Shown piece by piece: positions 1 through 10,264 of a stretch of 64,000 bases of DNA. Origin of the DNA: Filosporella fistucella (lineage: Eukaryota; Ascomycota; Leotiomycetes; Helotiales); assembly GCA_030077755.1 (NCBI GenBank), contig JAQJZZ010000010.1, positions 6,014,001 to 6,078,000 of the forward strand. The letters are read 5' to 3'. The notes below the pieces were generated by a model that was not told the DNA's origin, made no database searches, and worked only from the letters and a program-made list of their open reading frames with translations. Positions within the stretch are counted from its first letter, which is position 1. Each line of letters opens with the position of its first letter. Both the position numbers and the translations under genes were made by a program.

Positions 1-489
1 TTAACCTACGAACTGGATTTGGAGGATTATTGCGATTTGGATCATATCCCGGGGACTTTCGACTATGGGGTAGAGTGTAGGAACAGGGCGGAGATGGATT
101 TGGGATGCAATACTAGCAGATAAGCAGGAAAAATGAGACATTTCAGCATGCACGTAACGTAGCAAAATTATACAAATGACAGTCATCGTAACATCTGCAA
201 CAGCTTCGAAAAGCTTGTATCTGACTATTGCACATTGATCATATATGGTGGCAGCATTCTGCTAAGAGGGACGACAAGGATTAGGGATAAGAATGGCTGC
301 GAGAAAACTCCGAATGTAAAAGCATCGGTCAAGACAGAACAATAGCGGAAATAAGGTGTGACGAGTGGAGCGCATTCTAGCCATACATGTTATGGATTAC
401 TGAACTGCAGACGACGTCAATCATCCAGTATGCATACATGTAGAGTATTTCAATGTCCCCTGACTTTACATTGCTAAGGAATCTATAGT
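1..489. other. 3' flank of PXR1
   Basis: No supported gene; a short minus frame at 1-186 lacks features. May contain the PXR1 3' UTR. Confidence 0.4.
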
Positions 490-1692
490 CTACGACTGTG
501 ATTTGATCATGAAAATCTAGTGATGTTAGCATTTTGATGTCGGGATTGGGCACAAGCTGACATACCTGGTTCAGAGCGGCTGCATCCATACTCGCCATCC
601 GTTTTTGTGCTATATTTCTAGCCCTTACAGCATGTCTCCCTTGCATCATTGGCGTTGACCGACCACTCGATTCTGTAACAACTGGCGTGCTCTCCTTGGT
701 GGTTGCTGTTGAGGATGACTCTGACTCCATTGGGGTATCTTTGTGTTTCTCCTTCTTCGATCTTTTTCCCTTCTTCAATTCCTTCTCGCTATCCTCTTCC
801 CCAGCAGCAGCCTTCTCCCTTCGCTTCCGTTCCTTTTTCTCTTTCTTGTCCTTCTTCCTTTGCTTAGTTGCTAACTCGTCTGGTGAATCTTCTAGGTCGG
901 ACTTCGGCTTCTTGTCCTTCTTCGATCTCCTGGACGCTTTCTCCTCGACGGCCGGAGCTACCATCTCATTCGACTCGGTATTTGATCTCGACTTCTTCTT
1001 TTTGTCCTTCGATTTCTTGACTTTGATGGCGACAACTTTGGGTTCATCCTCTTCTAGAACCTCTATTTTCCGCTTCTTGGATTTCCTGGGCTTTTCGACA
1101 GGCTCCGGTTCCCCCTCAGATTCCGAAGAGCTCGAATCACTCGACTCACTAGAAGATCCTAATGCAAGCTTTCGTATCCGCTCAGCCTCTGCATCAATCA
1201 ATATTTGAATTTTGTCTCCAATCAAAAATCCTCCAGACACAAATCTTATGCTTCCCCATCGCTTCTCAGTATAAATCGCTCTTCGCAGATCGTCTCGTGA
1301 GCGTTGTTCCTTCTCAATCTCATCCTCTTGCTTTCCATTCAATCTACCAAGGAGATTTGTGAACGCATCGAGGCCCGTACACTCTCCATGTCCAACCCCG
1401 CTTCCAATCTTCGCGCCTAGACCAAGATTGTCATCCTTGATCGAGACTCGGATATGTGATGCATTGGCAGCGGTATGGAATTCAGCATGGGCAGCATCCT
1501 TAACACCAAGATAATCTCCAGGTTGCCAGCCCTGAGATGTCATGATTTTGTGTCCAAAACTCTGGGTATCGTTTGTCCATCTTGTATTATTTGGATCGTG
1601 GGATAATTTTATTTTGCTAGAAACAGAATTAGTACAGGGCATAACAGCTGAAATCTAGTTAAGTCATACTTCTTTGGTGCTGCGAGCCCCAT
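490..1692 (-). CDS. PXR1: PXR1-like G-patch nucleolar protein
   Basis: Three exons: complement(join(490..516,566..1616,1670..1692)), 366 aa. The tiny first exon gives MGLAAPK, the family's usual N-terminus. A G-patch follows (about residues 25-79, with GHKIMTSQGW and the NLGLGAK core). The middle is a long Lys/Glu/Ser-rich low-complexity region typical of nucleolar PXR1/PINX1 proteins. The last exon, reached through a GTATGT...CTAAC...TAG intron, restores the expected end IFMIKS plus QS. Without that intron the frame runs on with unlike sequence to 377. In yeast, Pxr1 assists pre-rRNA and snoRNA maturation and inhibits telomerase; the same role here is inferred from family. The reverse-strand 173-aa Ser/Phe-rich open frame is a mirror of the Lys-rich repeats. 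Confidence 0.93.
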
Positions 1693-1957
1693 TTTGGCGA
1701 TGCTAACAAGGAAAAATGAAGGGAATTCGTTATCGCAAAAAGTGTCTCTGGGACGTCAAAAATTTGGTGGAGCAAATCTGGACCGGGTCAGCGAGCTGCG
1801 CTAATTTTATGCTAGACCTAATTCGGCAAGTGGGTTGTCACCTTCAACTCATATAACTTCGTTCTTCACATTATTCGAAATCCTCAATTGTCCTAATTTC
1901 ATGCGTCTTCAGGTCATTTGATAACCCCCAATCAAGTGTCCATCTAAACCTCTCATC

Positions 1958-2529
1958 ATGGCCCCTCACAAATCACGCAAAATTGAATCCGAGGACGAAT
2001 CCGCGAGCGACAAGTCGAGTCTCGGCTCACCCATGAAGGAGGCTCATAGCATCCTAGACAGGGTTGGTGTTCTTGAAGTCCTGATTTGGAAATGTGGCTC
2101 AGAATGTTGCAGTATAACAAGGAGCGTGAAGCCAAACGAAAGGCAATTGAAGGTCGACATGAGGCGCGGGTCAAGGAGATCAGAACGCGGATCGATGAGC
2201 TCCACGGAATGAGCCGGGGCAAAATGTAAGTTTTGCTATTCATTGTCCTTACCAGTTTGGAAGTGCCAACTGTATACGAAGACACGAATTACTGCGCTAC
2301 CTATAAATTGTGCTCAACTTTGCTGCTAACATCTCACAGCATCAAATCACAAAAAACTCTTTGGGCTAGACTTGATGCTTTGAATAAAAGACGTCAAATC
2401 CTCGAGGGTCGAATCTTGAACAGCATGCAAATCATTGAGCTCAATACTAAGAACATCTCAAGTGAGCTGGCTGTGATTTTTGAGGGTCGCCTAGGCGAAA
2501 TGAATGAAACAACAAAACAAAAAGCCTGA
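1958..2529 (+). CDS. small charged coiled-coil protein, function unknown
   Basis: Proposed join(1958..2062,2113..2225,2340..2529), 135 aa. The second intron is clear: GTAAGT donor, GCTAAC branch, CACAG acceptor. The first uses a weak donor (GTTGGT) but is needed to join the N-terminal acidic Ser-rich part to the YNKEREAK frame. The product is almost wholly charged helix (KEREAKRKAIEGRHEARVKE, then LWARLDALNKRR) and looks like a coiled coil. No family recognised. It lies tail-to-tail with SVP26 and about 265 bp from the start of PXR1, so the two may share a bidirectional promoter. The first-exon join is the least certain point. Confidence 0.6.
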
Positions 2530-2850
2530 CTAGGTAAATTCCACCTGACTCCTTCTTTCTCTTGTCCTAACTTCGCAGTTTTCGGGGACCATTCAACTCC
2601 CCTCTAATCTTCGTACCCAAGGGAAATATTGCTATACATTATTGCTACACACATTCATGTACACTTACCCAGCAGCCGTTATGTAAGGATATTTAGGAAG
2701 ATACCCGCGGACGGTAATTTGCAGCATCAGCACATACCAAGCCTTAGCAGATTTCCATCTCCATATTCTATCATTGAAAGTGTGATATTCGTATAACGTC
2801 ATGCCAGTCTACACACCCATGCGAACGCCAGATATGCCCCTATTCATACA
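2530..2850. other. convergent 3' region
   Basis: Sequence between two converging gene ends (coiled-coil gene and SVP26). No coding frame or RNA gene seen; likely 3' UTRs. Confidence 0.5.
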
Positions 2851-3583
2851 TCAGAAATCCCGCTCTGCCGGTCTACTCCAGCCAGCAAGGTTTGCTAGTT
2901 CTCCAATCCATCCACGTATAGTATCTATGACCACCTTGAACATTCCCTGCCTCTTCTTGATTCCTGTAGGCTCCTCACTGTTCATCGTCGGTAAGACATT
3001 GTCGCTAGCTGAGAGGGAAACGAAGAGAGAGAATGGTACAAGCCAGACACAAAGTCCGAAGTAAGATGCGATTTCCGTAAACGTCGGTAGCATCGAGGGG
3101 TCATATCGAGTTTGGGGGTTGGCCACAAGTGAGGAGAACGAGAAGTGGTTGAACCAAACCCAGTGGTTGACAAGCACCAGAACTGCCATCCATCAGCCCA
3201 TACTCTCTAATGACTCTGCAGACTCTACTTACAACATGACGACAAGAATAGAGGGTCAGTGAGCTGTACAAGTGGAAACTTCCTCATATTTCCAAGGTAA
3301 ACCACATGTGAGAAGATACTCAAGGCCGAAAGCAGAACCGGGAAGCCATCTACTAGGCAAAGAAGAATCTGGAGCCCAATAATCGTGTAAATCATTCGTG
3401 AAAGCAGCTTCTTCGCAAACACCGTATGTTCTTCGACCAGTTCAGAAAGATAGTACAATCCGGAAGCTATCCAACAATCAGCTGCTGCCCACTCAAGTCT
3501 CGAAGAAACGTACCAATAGCCAGCGTTAAGAACAGAAAACTGAGCCCAAGGCCCATGTAACCAACGAGTGGTAGAATCCACAT
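2851..3583 (-). CDS. SVP26: SVP26/TEX261-family ER-Golgi membrane protein
   Basis: complement(join(2851..3182,3233..3466,3514..3583)), 211 aa. The ATG chosen gives MWILPLVGYMGLGLSFLFLT, a membrane segment running into the hallmark ASGLYYLSELVEEHT of the SVP26/TEX261 family. Further hydrophobic segments follow (around residues 50-70 and 75-95), with the conserved FLVLVNHWVWF block straddling the third exon junction and the charged C-terminal tail. Yeast Svp26 is an adaptor that loads type II membrane proteins such as mannosyltransferases into COPII vesicles; that role here is from family knowledge. Yeast protein is about 228 aa, so this is full length. Divergent from BUD23 with about 290 bp between starts. 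Confidence 0.93.
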
Positions 3584-3875
3584 TTTGACTTCTGCTCGTG
3601 CTACGAGACTTGCATGTTCGAGTTATCGCGGGGAGCTGACGGAAAGGGGTACTTCTAAATGTTGAAGCGTGTTCTGATCCTCCCCCGGATCTTGGGGTCT
3701 TGGCGCCACCGCCCCACCAAAAAGTTCGCAGAAAAATGACGATAAGACGACAATTTAATCTGCGATTGTGGAAATCGACGAACAGGCCACGGAACAACGA
3801 GACAAATTGATTTTAGGAGGGGCATTGAATGAGATAAGGTGCACCCATCTGCCACGGCAGAAGCAATCAGCAAAG

Positions 3876-4767
3876 ATGTCTCGTCCTGAAGATACACTGT
3901 AATTCCCCCACTCCCCTCCTCTTTGCGCCTGCTCATTGAGACAGTCCCCCAGATCTCCATTACAATGACACCGAGGCGCGCAAATACACAACTTCCTCCC
4001 GTATCCAAAATATCCAAGCTTCCATGACAGAGCGTGCACTTGAACTTCTGGACCTCGATTCTCCTGCGCTGATCCTTGACATTGGATGCGGTTCTGGTCT
4101 CTCTGGCGAAATCTTATCGTCTCTCGATCCCTCGGAAGGAGGTCCCCATACATGGATTGGAATGGATATTTCAGCTTCTATGCTGGATATTGCTTTGCAG
4201 CGAGATGTAGAAGGCGATTTGATGCTCGCTGATATCGGTCAAGGTGTGCCATTTCGAGCTGGTAGTTTTGACGCTGCTATTTCGATATCTGCTATTCAAT
4301 GGCTTTGCAACGCAGAGAGCAGCGAAGTTTCGAGTACTGGACGGCTGACACGATTTTTCAATGGATTGTATGCGAGTCTGAAAAGAGGTGGGCGAGCGGT
4401 GTGCCAATTCTATCCAAAGAATGAGCAGCAGCGGACAATGATAAGTGGTGCTGCTATCAAAGCTGGTTTCGGCGCTGGTATCCTCGAAGATGATCCTGGA
4501 ACTAAGAACGCAAAACTTTACCTAGTGTTGACTGTTGGTGGCTCGGCGGAAGAAGGCAACGGGGGTGATATTACCGGGGTGGTGAAAGGCATGGACGGCG
4601 TTGACGTCTTGGATGCGAGGAGGAAACACCGAGAGAAAGGCAGGAAAGAAGTCAAGAAAGGAAGCAAAGCGTGGATTCTGAGTAAAAAAGAGCAAATGGA
4701 AAGAAAGGGAAAGGTGGTGAAGAATTCGTCGAAGTATACGGGACGGAAGAGAAATATCAAGTTTTAG
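3876..4767 (+). CDS. BUD23: 18S rRNA (guanine-N7)-methyltransferase BUD23
   Basis: join(3876..3898,3945..4767), 281 aa. The 23-nt first exon (MSRPEDT) and a 46-nt intron lead into PPDLHYNDTEARKYT, matching the usual BUD23 N-terminus, so the ATG at 4024 is internal. The SAM-binding motif LDIGCGSGLSGE lies at about residues 52-63, followed by GDLMLADIG, FDAAISISAIQWLCNA and FYPKN. The C-terminal basic tail ends TGRKRNIKF, like other BUD23 proteins. Family function is N7-methylation of a conserved guanine in 18S rRNA (G1575 in yeast), acting with Trm112 in small-subunit maturation. Confidence 0.95.
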
Positions 4768-4901
4768 AGGATCTTAGAAGCATGGGTTGGCGTTTTGGGA
4801 GGGAAAATTATATCACGGAGCGTAACGATACTCGTTTTCATGCCACTTAACTTCTGATCCAGAAATCCTTAGCAGACTTATGAGTGACATCTCACTACCA
4901 C

Positions 4902-5837
4902 TTAGCCATTCAGGTTTGACAGTCTGCAGGCCCATATCATCGCCGCCGCCACTCCGTAATCCTCGCTGACTTCAAATGGACGCATGCCATTTGATGGGCA
5001 GATCGTCTTCTCCTTCAAGTCCTTAACCATCTGAGCATAGAATTCAGTGATCTCGAATAACATCTCCCTAGGAAATCTGTGCGGGAAATGGGCTTTACCA
5101 ATATATTGATATATCCATGCTTGTACAAAGTATTTACGCAGCGCATTTCCAGGCTTCGTAAGAGCCCAGACATAATTAAAGATTGCAGTTGTCACCATGT
5201 TTGATGATTTTCTCAGTTGTTCCAGTCGATGCATAGCCATGTTTTGAAGTCTCGAGATTTCGAGTCTGTCGGCCAGGAGCCAAAGCCGAGTCGGCGTATA
5301 GCTCTTGTCCGAGGCGATGTTGAGCTCTTTCTTAGAAGGATCTTCGCATCCGGCATGTTTCGTTCCAGCTGTTTCGTCAAGTTGAGGAGTATCGAGCTGC
5401 TTGGTGCAAAGCCATAGGTCTAATGTTTGAACCACATCAGTGGGATATTCCTCGAGGGAATATACCTGAATTTAAGCCTCGACCAAGACACTGTCGAACG
5501 CTCGTCGGACAAACGGCAGAAGAGTGACAAGCAAACTCTTTGTGAACGACAAAGTCCTCCGAATTTGAGCCTTGGCCGCCTTCGATTGTCACTAATTCCG
5601 TGGGCTTTCTGCATCGATCAAGTCGGTATGGATAAGTTGGTACCAGGAGTAGTAATAGTTCGATAATAATAAAACGAAACAACTTTAGACTTACGTAAAT
5701 CTGGGAGGCTTTTTCTTTGGGACAGTAGGTGGTAGACTTTGCATATCAGGCACGAATGTAGCGCTTCCAGAAGACTCTGCCTGAGGTGATGGAACTGTAG
5801 AGGGTGGTGGTGATAGAGAGTCGGACTTGTCAGACAT
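4902..5837 (-). CDS. BTB/POZ-like protein with damaged BTB core
   Basis: Proposed complement(join(4902..5465,5515..5608,5695..5837)), 266 aa. The Ser/Pro-rich N-terminus (MSDKSDSLSPPPSTVPSP) joins by a GTAAGT...GCAG intron to LVTI and DFVVHKEFACHSS, the start of a fungal BTB domain. C-terminal helices (RLWLLADRLEISRLQNMAM) are the usual region after BTB. The 49 nt at 5466-5514 between them still read, in another frame, PFVRRAFDSVLVEA then a stop and VYSLEEYPTDVV, that is, the missing BTB core with one extra base and a TAA. Treating those bases as an intron (GTTTGT...CTTAAATTCAG) restores frame but deletes the core. So it is either a pseudogene or a gene that splices out its damaged segment. 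Confidence 0.55.
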
Positions 5838-6308
5838 TGCGCAAAGATATTTTCGCCATAAGCAACAAATGATGGAAAGATTTCGATAGACTGGTCCGGC
5901 TGCAGCAGTATTGGATATTGTTTTGGAGCGTGACTGAAGCAAACGGGTGGAGGTCGACGGCAGCTAACGTACTTCTCAAAATTGGAGCATGTGTGAATGT
6001 GGCCGCGGAAAAACCGGTTGCGAAAAGTCAATTCGATCACTGACTAAATGGAAAATCCTATATCAATAAAATCACCAGAGCTATCCCTTGACTACACGAA
6101 CCCAAATCGCCCCCATATCAGAAATGAAAACTTTGCTGTGGGCAGTTATAAGATGCCGCGGTTAAACATTATCAATATCCTACTAAGGACAAATGAAAGC
6201 ACGAATCAAGGTCGGGAGTGGGACATCGAAACGAACTTGGAATTCCCTGCTATGCAACCTAGAATACAACCAACAGTCTACGTCCCCTCTGTACAATTTG
6301 AGATCTAT
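5838..6308. other. intergenic between BTB-like gene and IDH1
   Basis: Upstream of the BTB-like gene and downstream of IDH1. A short open frame at 6048 is mostly antisense to IDH1's last exon and has no protein-like features. Nothing else seen. Confidence 0.4.
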
Positions 6309-7634
6309 TTATGCTGCTGCCTCCATCTTATCCAAGACAGCACGGGTGAATTGATGTGTGCTACTCTCTCCTCCCATATCTCTTGTTCGTACATGACTAA
6401 ATCCAATTAGCATAATTCCTGTTATTCTAAGACACAAGCATACCCCTCAGCGATGACATCGTAGACAGCCTTAGAAATGCGGTTAGCATGCTCATCAAGT
6501 CCAAGATGTCTCAGCAGCATGGATCCAGAAAGGATCATAGCAGTGGGATTAGCTTGATCCTTGCCCTTGATGTCAAGACCAACGTGACGACATCCAGGCT
6601 CGAAAACTGCTACATCACGACCCATGTTGCAACCTGGGACGATACCAGGTCCGCCAACCAGGGCAGCTCCGACATTGGAAAGAATTCCTCCATACAAGTT
6701 AGGCATAACCATCACATCGAATTGTTGTGGCCGCGAAACACATTGCATAGAAGCGTTATCCACAATCATGTCGTTTGTCTCTAGCGTGGGGAATTCCTTG
6801 GCAACAGCGTTGAAGGTATTTCGGAAGAGACCGTCTGCGAGCTTCATGATGTTTGCCTTGTGAATACAAGTGACCTTTTTGCGGTTGTTCGCCAACGCAA
6901 AACTGAATGCAAATTTGGCAATGCGCTCTGACTTGGCGCGAGTAATAATCTTCAAAGACTCAACAACGCCGGGTACAGATTGGTGCTCAAGGCCTGAGTA
7001 CTCTCCCTCTGTGTTCTCACGGATAATGCACAAATCGACATTATCGTGGCGTGTCTTGTAACCCGGAATGTTCTTAATGAGAACAATAGAAGCGTAGATG
7101 TCGAGCTCCTGTCTCATAGCAACGTTGAAAGATTGGTGGCCGGATCGCTCGATAGGTGTGTGCAGAATACCCTTCAACCCAAGCTTGTTTCTCTTCAATG
7201 AGGCAATTGATTCACGGAAAAGGTCCTCGGAGTGTTTGTTGCCAGTTTCCACACCTGAAACATCAACCTGCTCCCATTCGACTGGCACATTGTCTGCCTT
7301 GAAGATTGTCTTCACGGATTCTGCCACCTCTGCTCCAATTCCGTCACCAGGAATGAGAGTAACGGTATACTTTCCACCATATTTAGTTGGCTTGAAGATA
7401 TCGGATTGGACGGTCGCGAAGGAACGAAGAGTCTATAAAAACAAACATTAGCCTTTCTCTCTGCTGCAGAAGCTCAGACTCGTGGCTGGCATACTTGGGC
7501 GGATTGAACCGGACCTGAAGCAGTTCGCAGAAGGCTCTGATAAGAAGCTTGAGTTAGCTGTCGATTCGTGCCATTGAAGCTTGTGGGTGTGCGAATCATA
7601 CCTGCGCCGACCGAACAGAGCTACGCGACAGCAT
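6309..7634 (-). CDS. IDH1: isocitrate dehydrogenase [NAD] subunit 1, mitochondrial
   Basis: Four exons: complement(join(6309..6396,6444..7432,7495..7536,7602..7634)), 383 aa. Exons 1 and 2 (MLSRSSVRSAQ, then SLLRTASGPVQSAQ) form an Arg/Ser-rich mitochondrial targeting peptide. The mature part opens with YTVTLIPGDGIGAEV and contains RENTEGEYSG, NDMIVDNASMQ and the MPNLYGGILSN block of the isocitrate/isopropylmalate dehydrogenase family. The last exon, after a GTATGC...GCTAATTGGATTTAG intron, gives GHVRTRDMGGESSTHQFT, the expected C-terminus; without it the frame ends early at 6422. IDH1 is the regulatory partner of IDH2 in the NAD-dependent TCA-cycle enzyme of fungi. Confidence 0.96.
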
Positions 7635-9427
7635 TGTGAATATTTGGAGTAGAGATCGTAGGTGGTGGAGAGAAAGAGTCGTGGTCGCAGCAAAATGAAG
7701 TTGTTCGGGCCTTGGTCTTGGATGGATCCGCTTTTCCTATTCAGGCATCGAACATCGGCATCTCACGGGTAGGTTTTCCCGAAGAAAAATCTTCATTGCA
7801 CGAAGACAACATGGGGTTCTAGAGCCTCATCATTCACTTTGGGCGCGCCGTTTTCTCATATCTCTCGCATTATGCATATTCAAACCTTGGTGGACGATGA
7901 TGTTATGGAATATACATAATACAGCACACCTTTCGTCTAGTTGTTTATGCCTCTTCCCTTGCCCCGAAACGAGATCGGAACACTGTCAGGAGCCGGTAAA
8001 TTCAACATCAACTCTTTCTCTTGAGACTCAAGTGAGTGCATGTTACTATGCAGTTTATCGGACACTCATTTCAAGGGGATTCAGTACCAAAACTTTATTT
8101 CTGAGTACTGCATATCATGTCGTTCAATACCAATCCTGAGCTACCCATGTAGCCTGTATCATTAGTCAAGGCCACTTCTCCATCTTTTGATTTCTGTTTC
8201 TTTTCTAAATCTTAGAAGTATTATACGATATCGACCTGGGTTGATCTTTGTGATCTTGTAGAGTATACGGTGAATTTGACATTGCCCTGTCACCCTGTCA
8301 ACCTGCTATGGGACGCGAGAGTGTCAATTGGGAGGCATATTTTCTTCAAGTCTCTTGCTTTGTGGCCAAGATTGAACTTCGGAATTTCAAACCAACGATC
8401 TTTCTGAGGTGTATCATCATTTGAGGTTATTTGAGGTTCTAGGTCCGGAGCGGCTCCCCATGGATGCATCCACGGCGCGCTCTGGGCTCTGGCTTGTCAA
8501 GGGCATTTTGCAAAGCCCAGGATGTTCAGCCGATTGATAGCCAAATCGCAAACCAACATCTAAATTATTGGATCGCTTTGTTCATAGCAAGACAAATTTT
8601 GACTTTGGTGTTGTTGGCATATTCAGAGCCTCAAAGCAGAGCTCGCTAAATTTGACAAATTGGGATCTGAATAGAATCAAGTTCTGAATAAGATGCGGCA
8701 AAGATATGGAGATCACTTATGCAACCTTCTTACAAATTGTTCTACGCTTTGTATCAATTCTTGTGACTTTTGATGAAACTGTCTCAAATTTACTTTCGAT
8801 GTGCGCTTGAAGACCCCGAAGCAGATATACACTAATACCATGCAACCGCATCAAGTCTGGGACATTGCGATGGCCCTCTAGTGCACGCCTCAATCACCAG
8901 ATAAATTCACTTTTCTTTCTCAACCAGCTTCTGTGTGGGTTCAACTACAAGGTGGCGGTCCCCATGTGTCCACACTCTTGCTCGGCAATCATCCTCAATA
9001 GTAACCTCAATAGTAATCAATGATCAACACCAAGAACACGCCATTTTAAATTCTTTCAAGTGCAGCTTGTTAGTATTGGATTCTTTGGTCACGATTTCTC
9101 TATTTGCGGTATCTGGTCCCGTTGCTTTGTTAGTTGAAGCTCGAGGTTCGTCATGATTGCCAATTTCGAGCCTCAATAGGGTGCCAATATGAGGCTGTCA
9201 ATAGCAAGGTCTTTTGACATGTTTTGTTCTCCTCAAATCTCAATAGGAACAAATCTCAATAGTAAGAGCATAAATTGGACTCGATACCCCACCTTGATTT
9301 CTCTCCTCCCTTCCTCACACACACCATCAAAACACAAAAACATACACATTCAAACACACTCGCTCACGGAGTTTATTTCCAAACCTCACACACATAAATC
9401 AACTACCTCCTACTAAATACATTCATC
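7635..9427. promoter_or_regulatory. 1.8-kb region between IDH1 and the pheromone gene
   Basis: No supported gene. The part nearest the pheromone gene carries five exact CTCAATAG copies and one GTCAATAG (listed separately), then a C/A-rich leader (repeated CACACA from about 9315 to 9405) just before the ATG at 9428, as is common for fungal 5' UTRs. Short open frames at 7897, 8464 and 8935 have no protein-like character. Confidence 0.5.
8994..9262 (+). repeat. five direct CTCAATAG octamers
   Basis: Exact CTCAATAG at 8994-9001, 9006-9013, 9172-9179, 9239-9246 and 9255-9262, with a one-base variant GTCAATAG at 9197-9204. All have the same orientation, 165-435 bp before the start codon of the pheromone precursor. 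Five copies of one 8-mer in 270 bp is far above chance. A transcription-factor site is inferred. Confidence 0.6.
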
Positions 9428-10264
9428 ATGAAGCTCACTGCAACCATTTGCGCCTTGATCCTTGCGGCAACTGTCTCCGCCACTGCACTTCCTGATGCCA
9501 ACCCGAATGCTCGTTGTGGTTACCCGGGACAACCTTGTGGAAAGGCAAAGCGTGAGGCCAATGCTCTCGCTGATGCTCGATGCGGTTATCCTGGCCAACC
9601 ATGTGGTAAAGTCAAGAGAGCAGCTGAAGCCTTCGCTGCTGCCTTAGCTGAGCCAAATGTGAACAATTCCTCCTCTCTTTATTCTTCAGATGGCACTAAC
9701 ACAATACAGGCTCTTCCAGAAGACGCAATTCTTGACGCCAGATGTAACCTTGTTGGAGGTGCATGCTACGAAGCAAAGAGACTCACTCGTGATCTCGCAG
9801 ACGTCGTTGCCGAGACTCAAGAGGACCCAGCTGCATTTTGGGCCAGCCTTAACATCGAGACCGAAGAGACAACCGAGAAGCTCAAGCGTGAAGCAGAAGC
9901 CCGATGCGGTTATCCCGGACAACCCTGCGGCAAAGTCAAGCGTACCGCTGAACCTGAAGCTGATGCTAGATGTGGTTATCCCGGCCAACCTTGTGGAAAA
10001 GCCAAGCGTGAAGCTCGTTGCGGATACCCCGGACAGCCATGCGGAAAGGCCAGGAGAGAAGCAGACCCAGAGGCTGACGCTCGATGCGGCTATCCAGGAC
10101 AGCCATGTGGCAAGCTACGTCGTGCAGCTGAGGCCATCGCTGAAGCTGTTGCTGACGCTGAGCCATTTGCTCGATGCGGTTATCCAGGACAACCTTGTGG
10201 AAAAGCTCGCCGCGATGCCCACGCTTTGGCACACGCAGCTGACGTCGCACTTGCCTCATTGTAA
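9428..10264 (+). CDS. ppg1: alpha-type mating pheromone precursor, eight repeats
   Basis: Signal peptide MKLTATICALILAATVSATA, then eight units ending in dibasic sites. Seven are ARCGYPGQPCGK followed by xKR or xRR (first Cys at residues 30, 52, 160, 182, 198, 220 and 250, unspliced numbering). The third unit is degenerate (ARCNLVGGACYEAKR, Cys 106). KR/RR sites fit Kex2 cleavage, and the alternating Glu/Asp/Pro-Ala spacers fit STE13-type trimming. The CGxPGQPC core matches alpha-pheromones of Helotiales, where a Trp often precedes the Cys; here it is Arg. A 51-nt stretch at 9659-9709 (GTGAAC...CACTAACACAATACAG) looks like an intron. It is in frame without stops, giving 278 aa unspliced or 261 aa spliced. 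Secreted peptide for cell recognition by the partner mating type. Confidence 0.9.
   Translation: MKLTATICALILAATVSATALPDANPNARCGYPGQPCGKAKREANALADARCGYPGQPCGKVKRAAEAFAAALAEPNVNNSSSLYSSDGTNTIQALPEDAILDARCNLVGGACYEAKRLTRDLADVVAETQEDPAAFWASLNIETEETTEKLKREAEARCGYPGQPCGKVKRTAEPEADARCGYPGQPCGKAKREARCGYPGQPCGKARREADPEADARCGYPGQPCGKLRRAAEAIAEAVADAEPFARCGYPGQPCGKARRDAHALAHAADVALASL

Noticed and set aside
687..1208. 173-aa plus-strand frame rich in Ser and Phe
   Set aside because: Exact antisense of the Lys/Glu/Ser-rich PXR1 region; composition is a mirror artefact and no splice or start context supports it.
3655..4153. Overlapping minus-strand frames of 120-132 aa
   Set aside because: Antisense to the 5' end of BUD23, whose spliced product is clearly conserved.
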